Assembly (NCBI GenBank): GCA_015489185.1
Contig: WGAE01000225.1
Location: 1-11,610, forward strand
Source of the DNA: Campylobacterales bacterium
GTDB taxonomy: Bacteria; Campylobacterota; Campylobacteria; Campylobacterales; QNZT01
Reading direction: 5' to 3'
Length of the DNA: 11,610 bases
In this document: positions 1 to 6,177 of the stretch, one piece after another
Layout of the letters: every line of letters begins with the position of its first letter
Position numbering within the stretch: position 1 is the first letter of the stretch
The notes under the pieces: model-generated
The model's database searches: none
What the model saw: the letters and a program-made list of their open reading frames with translations, nothing else
Told to the model about the DNA's origin: nothing
Position numbers and translations under genes: made by a program

Positions 1-1
1 A

Positions 2-27
2 CTTGATAGAAATACTATCAATAAAAT
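2..27 (+). promoter_or_regulatory. HAIR-like inverted repeat and candidate -10 box of hsp20
   Basis: A perfect 7-bp inverted repeat, TTGATAG-AAATA-CTATCAA, lies at 3-21, followed by a TAAAAT -10-like box at 22-27. The known HspR site (HAIR) is CTTGAGT-N7-ACTCAAG. Here the TTGA and TCAA cores are in the same positions with the same 15-nt offset, and the leading C (base 2) also matches, but the inner bases differ (TA/TA rather than GT/AC). Position just before the predicted start of transcription of a heat-shock gene fits repression by an HspR-like MerR-family regulator. That assignment is inference; upstream sequence is outside the window. Confidence 0.5.
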
Positions 28-47
28 TAACAAATAAGGAGTTGGAG

Positions 48-476
48 ATGATGGTAACAAAATTTGATCCGTTTGCGGAAATTAAAAGACTGGAAGACAG
101 ATTGTTCAGAGCGTATCCTGCGGTAGCACAGGAGAGCAATACAATTACTGCGTTTGTTCCGACAGTAAACACCAGAGAAGATGAAAAAGCCTATTATATT
201 GAAGCCGATCTTCCCGGTGTGAAAAAAGATGACATTCATGTTGACATTAGTGATGGTGTATTGACTATCTCAGGTGAGAGAAAGTTCAAAAAAGAGACCA
301 AAGAGAAAGACTACTATAAAGTAGAGAGCAGCTTTGGTAAATTTGAAAGAAGTTTCCGATTACCTGAAGATGTCAACGAAGAGGATATCAAAGCCGAATC
401 GAAAGACGGTGTACTCGAAATCACTTTACCGAAAGTGAAAAAAGAGGAAAAAAAGAAAAAAATCGAAGTCAAGTAA
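48..476 (+). CDS. Hsp20/alpha-crystallin family small heat-shock protein
   Basis: Predicted ATP-independent cytoplasmic holdase of 142 aa that binds unfolding proteins and keeps them soluble for refolding by ATP-driven chaperones. The alpha-crystallin domain occupies roughly residues 35-130: it opens near FVPTVNTRE, carries ADLPGV in the early strands, a SSFGKFERSFRLPEDV segment, and the hallmark GVLEITLPK near its end. The tail ends KKIEVK, supplying the I-x-V motif that docks into neighbouring subunits in oligomers. Length is typical of bacterial class A sHsps. The reading frame is open upstream to a TTG at 3, but AAGGAG at 36-41 points to the tandem ATGs at 48 or 51; 48 is chosen with 6-nt spacing. 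The gene is followed by a strong terminator, so it is probably monocistronic from the HAIR-like promoter region. Confidence 0.95.
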   Translation: MMVTKFDPFAEIKRLEDRLFRAYPAVAQESNTITAFVPTVNTREDEKAYYIEADLPGVKKDDIHVDISDGVLTISGERKFKKETKEKDYYKVESSFGKFERSFRLPEDVNEEDIKAESKDGVLEITLPKVKKEEKKKKIEVK

Positions 477-499
477 CGATATTTGGCAAGCTTGACCTC

Positions 500-535
500 A
501 AGGGGAAGGGAGTGAAAACTCTCTTCCCCTTTTTT
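500..535 (+). terminator. Rho-independent terminator after hsp20
   Basis: A 13-bp stem is formed by 500-512 (AAGGGGAAGGGAG) and 519-531 (CTCTCTTCCCCTT), with one G-U pair and a 6-nt loop TGAAAA, running into a T tract ending at 535. It starts 23 nt after the hsp20 stop codon and separates hsp20 from the next transcription unit. Confidence 0.9.
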
Positions 536-548
536 ATTGGATAAGCGT

Positions 549-568
549 TATAATGGGGTTAAAAAGGA
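549..568 (+). promoter_or_regulatory. Candidate promoter and ribosome site for the 575-2527 gene pair
   Basis: A perfect TATAAT -10 box is at 549-554, right after the hsp20 terminator, followed by an AAGGA ribosome site at 564-568, 6 nt before the ATG at 575. No convincing -35 box is seen, which is common in Campylobacterota sigma-70 promoters. Confidence 0.5.
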
Positions 569-574
569 TCTTCT

Positions 575-1183
575 ATGAACCCGAAAATCGAGGAGTTGCT
601 GAAGCAGATTGTTGCGCTTGAAAAAGAGTTGAAAATTGAGCTGGAAAAAGAGGATCGTCGTGTTCCTTTTAAAATAGAAAAGGGTCGGGTTCGGTTCGAT
701 CAAGAAATACTACGCAGACAAAAAGCGGCATTGATAGATATATATCGCTATCTTCGAAGTTCAGAGATTTCCTATGTTTTAACAGCTCCGATAATTTACG
801 CGGTGATCGTTCCCGCGTTGGTGCTTGATCTTTTTGTGACACTCTACCAGCAGATCAATTTTCGGGTCTATCACATTCCTCTGGTCAAGCGAAGTGAGTA
901 TATTGTGTTTGACAGGCAATATCTTGCCTATTTGAATATTATCGAGAAAATCAACTGTCTTTACTGCAGCTATTTCAACGGTTTAATGGCATATACGGTA
1001 GAGGTGGCGGCACGTACGGAACAGTTTTGGTGTCCGATTAAACATGCCAAAAAAATCGCATACCGGCATCGCTACTACGATCGGTTTGTCGCTTACGGCG
1101 ATGCGGAGTATCATGAAAAACTCGAAGCGTTACGCCGATCGCTTCAGGAAGCATATGCCCGACAGCAAAAAGATGGAGACTAA
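575..1183 (+). CDS. Uncharacterised membrane-associated protein with CxxC and WCPIKH motifs
   Basis: A 202-aa protein that I cannot name. Residues 3-27 are charged and heptad-like, suggesting a short coiled coil. Residues about 66-92 form a long hydrophobic stretch (one membrane segment or a hairpin). The second half has a conserved-looking core: YIVFDRQYLAYLN, then NCLYC (Cys128, Cys131), ARTEQFWCPIKHA (Cys153, His157), then a basic/aromatic stretch and a helical tail. Three Cys and a His could bind a metal or take part in redox chemistry; this is inference. From memory, similar sequences occur as conserved hypotheticals in other Proteobacteria, but I cannot verify this. Only 3 nt separate it from the permease at 1187, so the two are almost certainly co-transcribed. 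It is unlikely to be spurious because it has its own promoter, a good ribosome site and clean coding periodicity. Confidence 0.85.
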   Translation: MNPKIEELLKQIVALEKELKIELEKEDRRVPFKIEKGRVRFDQEILRRQKAALIDIYRYLRSSEISYVLTAPIIYAVIVPALVLDLFVTLYQQINFRVYHIPLVKRSEYIVFDRQYLAYLNIIEKINCLYCSYFNGLMAYTVEVAARTEQFWCPIKHAKKIAYRHRYYDRFVAYGDAEYHEKLEALRRSLQEAYARQQKDGD

Positions 1184-1186
1184 AAG

Positions 1187-2527
1187 ATGTTTACCAGACG
1201 TAAAATAGGTTTTTGGGAAGCGTATAGTATCGGGGTAGGGGGTATGGTAGGCGGCGGTATTTTTGCCGTACTCGGATTGACGATCACACTTGCGGGCGGC
1301 GGTGCGCCTGTGGCGTTTTTGATGGCGGGATTGATTGCTTTGCTGACAACATACTCCTATATCAAACTTTCACTGCGTTATCCGAGTGAAGGCGGCACAA
1401 TTGAGTTTATCGTTCAGGCGTACGGAAACACTGTGTTTGCCGGGTGGATCAATACATTGCTGCTGGTGAGTTATATCATTATGCTTGCGCTCTACGCCTA
1501 CGCTTTCGGTAGTTACGGATCGGCGTTGATTATGGGGCATGAAACGCTGTGGCTGGAGCAGTTGCTGATTGTGCTGGTACTCTTTACGTTTGTGGGGATC
1601 AATCTGATGGGTGCGTGGATGACCGGGCGATCCGAAGATATTATGGTCTTTATCAAGCTGGCGATTTTAATCATCTTTAGTGTGACATGTTTTTTTACGA
1701 TCGATCCGCAAAGGCTCGCGCTTGATACATGGAAATCACCTTTGTCGATCATGACGGGCGGTTTGATCATTTTTCTTGCATATGAAGGGTTTGAATTGAT
1801 TGCAAATACCGCGGCGGATATTAAAGAACCGGAGAAGAATATTCCGCGCGCTTTTTTCTGGTCTGTTTTTTCGGTAATCGTTTTATATGTGACGGTGGCG
1901 GTCGTTGCGGTCGGCAACCTGACACCCGAACAGGTACAAAAAGCGAAAGATTACGTACTGGCGGTTGCGGCGGAGCCTTTCTTTGGAAAAACGGGTTTCA
2001 TTGTCATCGCGATCGCGGCGATGCTCTCTACCGCGTCGGCAATCAACGCGACACTGTACGGCGGCGGTCGTGTCAGTTATTTGATTGCCAAATACGGTGA
2101 ATTGCCGGAAGGGTTCAAACATAAGGTCAAAAACGGATATGAGGGGATGATCATCATCGGACTGGCGGCGGTTATCTTCGCGACAATGTTCAATCTGGAA
2201 AATATCTCGGTGGCGGGTAGTTTCGGTTTTTTGACAATTTTCGCTTTTGTCAATCTCGCGAACTTCATCCGTTACGAAGAGACAAATTCGAATCGCTGGA
2301 TCTCTTTTATCGCATTTTTGGCGTGTATTGCATCGGTAGTCGTTTTGATCGGTTATAATTTCATCCACAATCCGACGGCACTGGTTTCCACGGCAGTTGT
2401 CGTCGTTATTTCGTTTCTTTTCAGTTATATCTATCGTCTCTACAGAGATCATGAACCGCTCAGTGAATATATCGACAAGCGGCTTGAACGACAGGAAGAT
2501 CGCAAAAGTATGTCCGCTGACAGATAA
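1187..2527 (+). CDS. APC-superfamily amino acid permease
   Basis: A 446-aa inner-membrane transporter with about 12 hydrophobic segments. The first helix holds GVGGMVGGGIF (residues 16-26), the glycine-rich unwound substrate-binding helix typical of the amino acid-polyamine-organocation superfamily. A second family signature, FLAYEGFELIANTAADIKEP (near residues 196-215), precedes the usual cytoplasmic segment with NIPRA. The C-terminus is a charged cytoplasmic tail of about 30 residues. It probably takes up an amino acid or amine by proton symport; the substrate cannot be read from the sequence. The ATG is supported by GGAG at 1175-1178, inside the 3' end of the upstream gene, implying translational coupling with the uncharacterised cysteine protein. 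No terminator follows it, so read-through into ppk2 is possible. Confidence 0.9.
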   Translation: MFTRRKIGFWEAYSIGVGGMVGGGIFAVLGLTITLAGGGAPVAFLMAGLIALLTTYSYIKLSLRYPSEGGTIEFIVQAYGNTVFAGWINTLLLVSYIIMLALYAYAFGSYGSALIMGHETLWLEQLLIVLVLFTFVGINLMGAWMTGRSEDIMVFIKLAILIIFSVTCFFTIDPQRLALDTWKSPLSIMTGGLIIFLAYEGFELIANTAADIKEPEKNIPRAFFWSVFSVIVLYVTVAVVAVGNLTPEQVQKAKDYVLAVAAEPFFGKTGFIVIAIAAMLSTASAINATLYGGGRVSYLIAKYGELPEGFKHKVKNGYEGMIIIGLAAVIFATMFNLENISVAGSFGFLTIFAFVNLANFIRYEETNSNRWISFIAFLACIASVVVLIGYNFIHNPTALVSTAVVVVISFLFSYIYRLYRDHEPLSEYIDKRLERQEDRKSMSADR

Positions 2528-2544
2528 AGGGAGTGATGTTTTGT

Positions 2545-2575
2545 TATAATCGGTCAATAAGGTTTTGAAAAAGGA
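2545..2575 (+). promoter_or_regulatory. Candidate promoter and ribosome site for ppk2
   Basis: TATAAT at 2545-2550 lies in the 53-nt gap between the permease stop and ppk2. AAGGA at 2571-2575 is 5 nt before the ATG at 2581. This suggests the ppk2-usp-xthA group can be transcribed independently of the permease. No -35 box is evident. Confidence 0.5.
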
Positions 2576-2580
2576 TGACA

Positions 2581-3339
2581 ATGGACAAAAAAACGTATAA
2601 AAAGGCGCTTTACGATCTGCAGGTCGAACTGGTCAAGTTTCAGCGCGACGTGATTGCCAATGAAAAGAAGGTGTTGTTGATTTTTGAGGGGAGGGATGCC
2701 GCCGGGAAAGACGGTATCATCAAACGGTTTACGGAGCATCTGAGTCCGCGTGAAATGCGTGTTGTCGCACTGGGCAAACCCTCCGATAAAGACCGCAGAT
2801 CGTGGTATTTTCAGCGGTATGTTCCCCATTTGCCCAGCGGCGAGGAGATTGTCTTTTTTAACCGTAGCTGGTATAACCGTGCCGGTGTCGAAAAGGTTTT
2901 CGGTTTCTGCAGTGAGGAAGAGCATAAGCTCTTTATGGAAGAGGTGGGGGATTTTGAACACCTTTTGACACGTTCGAAAATCATTTTTTTCAAATACTAT
3001 CTTGACATTTCCAAAGAGGAGCAGCAAAGACGGCTGGAAGCAAGACGCAACGATCCGCTCAAACAGTGGAAAATCAGTCCGCTGGATGAAAAGGCGCAGG
3101 AGAAGTGGGACGACTACTCCAAAGCCAGAGATGAGATGTTCATCAAGACCGATTTTGTCTTTGCACCGTGGATTGTCGTGCATACCGATAACAAAAAAGA
3201 GGCGCGCATCAATACGATGAAGCATTTTCTCTCCCAGGTAGAGTATGAAGGGAAAGATGAAAGCAAACTGCTTTATGATAATGATATTGTCTTTCCTTTC
3301 TCCAAAGAGGCGCTTGACGAGGGTAAAATTTTCCCGTAA
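2581..3339 (+). CDS. ppk2: Polyphosphate kinase 2 (PPK2)
   Basis: A 252-aa cytoplasmic kinase that transfers phosphate between inorganic polyphosphate and nucleoside phosphates. The Walker A loop is FEGRDAAGKDG (about residues 38-48) and the Walker B/lid region is FFNRSWYNRAGVE, both diagnostic of PPK2. WYFQRYVPHLP, RRNDPLKQWKISPLD and DDYSKARDEM follow in the family order. One-domain length and these motifs look closest to class I PPK2 (preference for nucleoside diphosphates), but class and direction are inference. An ATG also exists in frame at 2575, overlapping the AAGGA ribosome site, so 2581 is preferred. It is followed after 15 nt by the USP gene and then xthA, placing polyphosphate metabolism in a stress-type operon. 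Confidence 0.93.
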   Translation: MDKKTYKKALYDLQVELVKFQRDVIANEKKVLLIFEGRDAAGKDGIIKRFTEHLSPREMRVVALGKPSDKDRRSWYFQRYVPHLPSGEEIVFFNRSWYNRAGVEKVFGFCSEEEHKLFMEEVGDFEHLLTRSKIIFFKYYLDISKEEQQRRLEARRNDPLKQWKISPLDEKAQEKWDDYSKARDEMFIKTDFVFAPWIVVHTDNKKEARINTMKHFLSQVEYEGKDESKLLYDNDIVFPFSKEALDEGKIFP

Positions 3340-3354
3340 TGTAAGGAGTATGAG

Positions 3355-4173
3355 ATGTTACGAAGATTAAATCGTATTTTGGCTCTATGCAGTGATTTTA
3401 CACGTTGCGATGAGGTGATTACAAAAAGTGTACAGATTGCCAAAGCACATGAAGCAGGGTTGACGGTCATGTTCGTCAAAGAGGAGGCACTCTTTGAATT
3501 GCCTGTTTTTGATACGGATGTAAAGAGTGATCTGGAACATATTCGTCACGAGCTGCAGCAGAAAGTGAATGCGACGGGTATTGAAAATGCCGCTGTTTTT
3601 GTCTACGAGAACGATGTTGTCGATCGTGCCGCGCTGGAGGCGGAGCGTGAGGGAGATTGCCTTATTGTCACACATACGGCGCCGAAAGTCAATGCAAAGC
3701 TGGCGGAAAAACGAGTCGCACCCGTTTTGGTTTTGCAAGATAGTGCGGCAAGTTACACCGAAGCGGTTGTGGTAGTCGATACGGTTCCGGGCGAACGATG
3801 CCTGCGCTATCTCAAAGATCTTTTTCCGGGTCTTGATTTGATGCTTTATCAGGATTTTCAGTATATTCCGGTGACGGCGGCGGTCGATCCGACGTTTGAG
3901 CCGTACGATATCGGTATGGACGTGACGGTCTATACCGAGTTGCTGGAAGCCAGACGTGAAGCGTTTGAAACATTTTGTAAAGAGAAAGGGTATCAGTGTA
4001 AATTCGAGATCGGTGAGAGCGGTGTCGCTACGGATGCGGTGCGCTTTGCCGAAACAAAAGAGGCGGATCTGCTTGTAGTCGCACCTGCCGATCCCGATAC
4101 GATACTGGGTGGTAGTGTCGAAGATATTCTCTTTGAAGCTTCGTCGGATGTACTGGTCTGTTTTGAACGATGA
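3355..4173 (+). CDS. Universal stress protein with two tandem Usp-like domains
   Basis: A 272-aa cytoplasmic protein. The N-terminal half (about 1-127) starts RRLNRILALCSDFTRCDEVITKSVQIA, the usual first strand and helix of a Usp fold, and ends APVLVLQD. The C-terminal half (about 133-272) starts EAVVVVDTVPGERC and ends DILFEASSDVLVCFER. The usual ATP-binding signature Gx2Gx9G(S/T) is incomplete: the second domain keeps only GGSVEDILFEASSDVLV, with ADPDT in place of the glycine-rich part, and the first domain has lost it altogether (THTAPKVNAKLAEKRVAPVLV). ATP binding is therefore doubtful in the first domain. The start has TAAGGAG at 3342-3348. Its stop overlaps the xthA start as ATGA, and it probably shares the ppk2 transcript. 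The precise role is unknown, as for most Usp proteins. Confidence 0.85.
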   Translation: MLRRLNRILALCSDFTRCDEVITKSVQIAKAHEAGLTVMFVKEEALFELPVFDTDVKSDLEHIRHELQQKVNATGIENAAVFVYENDVVDRAALEAEREGDCLIVTHTAPKVNAKLAEKRVAPVLVLQDSAASYTEAVVVVDTVPGERCLRYLKDLFPGLDLMLYQDFQYIPVTAAVDPTFEPYDIGMDVTVYTELLEARREAFETFCKEKGYQCKFEIGESGVATDAVRFAETKEADLLVVAPADPDTILGGSVEDILFEASSDVLVCFER

Positions 4174-4964
4174 AACCTGTCACGATTGCCACGTTTAATG
4201 TCAATTCGATCCGTTCGCGTGTTGAACTGATCGCCAGATGGCTGGAAGAGAAAAATCCGGTCGATATTCTTTGTCTTCAGGAGCTAAAGTGTGAAGCGGA
4301 GCAGTTTCCTCATGAACCTTTTGAAAAGCTGGGATATCATCTGGCGATTAACGGGGAGAAGCGATACAACGGTGTAGCCGTCTGTTCGAAGTTGCCGATC
4401 GATCGTGTGAAAACAGTTTTTGACAATGATGTACTGGATCGTCAGAAGCGGCTTATTGAAGTGGAGATTCAGGGTGCGGTGATTTTAAATGTCTACGCTC
4501 CGCACGGAGAGAGTGACGAAAACGACCCCAAACACTTCTACAAAATGGCATTTTACGATCTGTTGACCGACTATGTCAAAGCATTGATGCAAACATATAC
4601 GAAGGTGATTGTACTGGGGGATATGAATATCGCTTTGGAAGAGATCGATGTGTATGATCCGAAAGTTTTTGAAGGACGTGTCGGTTTTCTGGAGAGTGAA
4701 AAAGCGAAGCTTAGGGCATTGCTAAATACAGGACTTCATGACTGTTTTCGCCGCAAATATCCGGAGAAAAAAGCGTTTACCTGGTGGGATTATCGTACGG
4801 CTGGAATATGGAGAGACGAAGGTATGCGTATCGACTATATTATGGCGACCGATGCGCTGACGGAAGTGTGTGAATCGATCGAAGTCGATTTGTGGACCAG
4901 ACGCAGGCGTTCGCCCACGCCGAGTGATCACGCCCCTCTGGTAGGCAGGCTCTCTAGTTTATGA
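4170..4964 (+). CDS. xthA: Exodeoxyribonuclease III / AP endonuclease
   Basis: A 264-aa Mg-dependent enzyme that incises abasic sites and removes blocked 3' ends in base-excision repair. All catalytic motifs of the exonuclease-endonuclease-phosphatase fold are present: FNVNSIR with Asn10, LQELK with Glu38, NVYAPHG with Tyr109, LGDMNIA with Asp151 and Asn153, GMRIDYI with Asp222, and SDHAP with Asp253/His254. TWWDYR, typical of the ExoIII branch, is at about 204-209. Length matches E. coli Xth. The start overlaps the USP stop by 4 nt (ATGA) and has no clear ribosome site of its own, so translation is probably coupled. Its 3' end overlaps the convergent thioredoxin gene by 11 nt. A second base-excision enzyme, Nth, is encoded nearby on the opposite strand. 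Confidence 0.96.
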   Translation: MKPVTIATFNVNSIRSRVELIARWLEEKNPVDILCLQELKCEAEQFPHEPFEKLGYHLAINGEKRYNGVAVCSKLPIDRVKTVFDNDVLDRQKRLIEVEIQGAVILNVYAPHGESDENDPKHFYKMAFYDLLTDYVKALMQTYTKVIVLGDMNIALEEIDVYDPKVFEGRVGFLESEKAKLRALLNTGLHDCFRRKYPEKKAFTWWDYRTAGIWRDEGMRIDYIMATDALTEVCESIEVDLWTRRRRSPTPSDHAPLVGRLSSL

Positions 4965-5472
4965 AACGTGAAAGGAAGAGTTTGAGCCTAAGTGAAAGCG
5001 AGGATGTATACCCTACGTCGGTAAAGGTGTTGGTGCCGCGTGCGTTGTAGATAAAGAGTGTCGGGAACGTATCGACACCGAACTTTTGTGTAACGGCGCC
5101 GTCGGCATCGTTGACGACGGGAAAGTGCAAACCGTGTTGTTGCATATAGCTTTTGATATCTTCGTTGCTGCCGCTGTTGACGGCAAATGTGATCACCCGG
5201 TAACTTTTGGCAAGATCGTCGATGACCGGTGAACTCATTTTGCATACGGGGCACCAGCTTCCCCAGAAGTAGAGCAGAGTCGGTTTTGAATCGTTTTCTT
5301 GTAGTGAATGTTGTTTGCCGTCGAGTGTGGTGACTGTCAGATTTGGCAATGTTTTGTCGATCAGTTGCGGTTTTCGGATATAACTGACGACATTGGCGAC
5401 AATAAAGAGCAAAAGGGTCAGTTTGACGATCTCCCAAAATACCGTTTTCCAGGAAAAAGAGAATTTCATCAT
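4954..5472 (-). CDS. Membrane-anchored TlpA/ScsD-like thiol-disulfide oxidoreductase
   Basis: A 172-aa protein with a single N-terminal hydrophobic segment (about residues 11-31, WEIVKLTLLLFIVANVV) that likely anchors it in the inner membrane with the thioredoxin domain in the periplasm. The active site is WGSWCPVC (Cys74, Cys77); the cis-proline loop is DTFPTLF (Pro137). The phrases FAVNSGSNEDIKSYM, FPVVNDADG and a final VGYTSSLSLRLKLFL resemble the ScsD/MtbDsbE-like branch rather than classical cytochrome-maturation CcmG. Substrates are unknown. The start is one of two tandem ATGs (5472 or 5469); the first overlaps the nth stop as ATGA, and AAGG lies just upstream. The reading frame is open further into nth, but a start there would lengthen the N-terminus and is less likely. 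It is co-transcribed with nth. Confidence 0.88.
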   Translation of the reverse strand: MMKFSFSWKTVFWEIVKLTLLLFIVANVVSYIRKPQLIDKTLPNLTVTTLDGKQHSLQENDSKPTLLYFWGSWCPVCKMSSPVIDDLAKSYRVITFAVNSGSNEDIKSYMQQHGLHFPVVNDADGAVTQKFGVDTFPTLFIYNARGTNTFTDVGYTSSLSLRLKLFLSRFIN

Positions 5473-6119
5473 CCCGCCTTGAAACGATCTTTGGATTTGC
5501 ACAGATCGGTCATGAAACACTCCGTATCACATTTGGGATTTTTTGCTGTGCAGATATAGCGTCCAAACAGTACCATCGCCTGGTGTAGTATGTAGAGGTT
5601 GTCTTTAAACGCTTTGACCAGATCCGCTTCCGTCTTTTCAACGGTTTTTGCGTCACTTAGACCCAGACGGTGGGCGACACGAAAGACATGTGTATCGACC
5701 GCCATCAAATTGGCTTTGGTGTATTCGATCATGACGACATGTGCCGTTTTTCTTCCCACGCCGGCTAGTTTGACCAGCTCTTTTTCATCGAGCGGAATCT
5801 CCCCGTCATAGTTTTCTACGACACTTTGTGCCATTTTGATCAGGTTTTTAGCTTTGTTGTTGAAAAAGGAGCAGGTTTTGATCAGTTCCCTGACATCGTC
5901 GAGATCGGCTTTGGCAAGTGCTTTGGGAGAGGGGTATTTCTCAAAAAACGCGGGGGTGATCATATTGACCCGTTTGTCGGTACATTGTGCGGAGAGCATT
6001 ACCGCAACAAGCAGTTCATAGAGGTTGCGGTAATGTAACTCGGTATGCGCGTCTTTGTAGTGTTCGATGAACCGTTTTTTGATCTCTTCGATTTCCGCTT
6101 TTGTCGCGCGAATTGCCAC
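5469..6119 (-). CDS. nth: Endonuclease III (DNA glycosylase/AP lyase)
   Basis: A 216-aa enzyme that excises oxidised pyrimidines and cleaves the abasic site. The helix-hairpin-helix LAGVGRKTAHVV holds catalytic Lys124 and the following VDTHVFRVAHRLGL holds Asp142, as expected for a bifunctional glycosylase. A C-terminal iron-sulfur loop has Cys190, Cys197, Cys201 and Cys207, giving C-x6-C-x3-C-x5-C, one residue longer than the usual C-x6-C-x2-C-x5-C. The start is taken as GTG at 6119 because AAGGA at 6130-6126 is 6 nt upstream and the protein then has normal family length. The frame is open to 6239, but that extension would overlap the PAS gene and has no homology-like content. The stop overlaps the thioredoxin start. 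Confidence 0.93.
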   Translation of the reverse strand: MAIRATKAEIEEIKKRFIEHYKDAHTELHYRNLYELLVAVMLSAQCTDKRVNMITPAFFEKYPSPKALAKADLDDVRELIKTCSFFNNKAKNLIKMAQSVVENYDGEIPLDEKELVKLAGVGRKTAHVVMIEYTKANLMAVDTHVFRVAHRLGLSDAKTVEKTEADLVKAFKDNLYILHQAMVLFGRYICTAKNPKCDTECFMTDLCKSKDRFKAG

Positions 6120-6141
6120 ATCGTATCCTTTTTTGCGGTTT

Positions 6142-6171
6142 ATTATGGTCGCTTTTTGCTTAAATTTGCAA
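6142..6171 (-). promoter_or_regulatory. Candidate promoter of nth and the thioredoxin gene
   Basis: Read on the minus strand, TTGCAA (6171-6166) and CATAAT (6147-6142) are separated by 18 nt, close to sigma-70 spacing. They place transcription start about 16 nt before the nth GTG. The 58-nt gap shows no terminator, so the PAS transcript may also run into nth. Confidence 0.4.
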
Positions 6172-6177
6172 TTGCGG

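Noticed and set aside
1883..2581. 232-aa open frame on the minus strand over the permease
   Set aside because: It lies opposite the APC permease, is rich in Arg/Asp/His from antisense reading of hydrophobic codons, and has no recognisable motif. The plus-strand gene explains the region.
2554..3225. 223-aa open frame on the minus strand over ppk2
   Set aside because: It is antisense to an unmistakable PPK2 and shows no family signature; its open length is a by-product of the opposite strand's codon use.
4850..4890. Frequent CGATCG/GATC words across coding regions as a motif array
   Set aside because: They occur throughout the genes as ordinary Ile/Asp/Arg codon combinations and show no spacing pattern or clustering.
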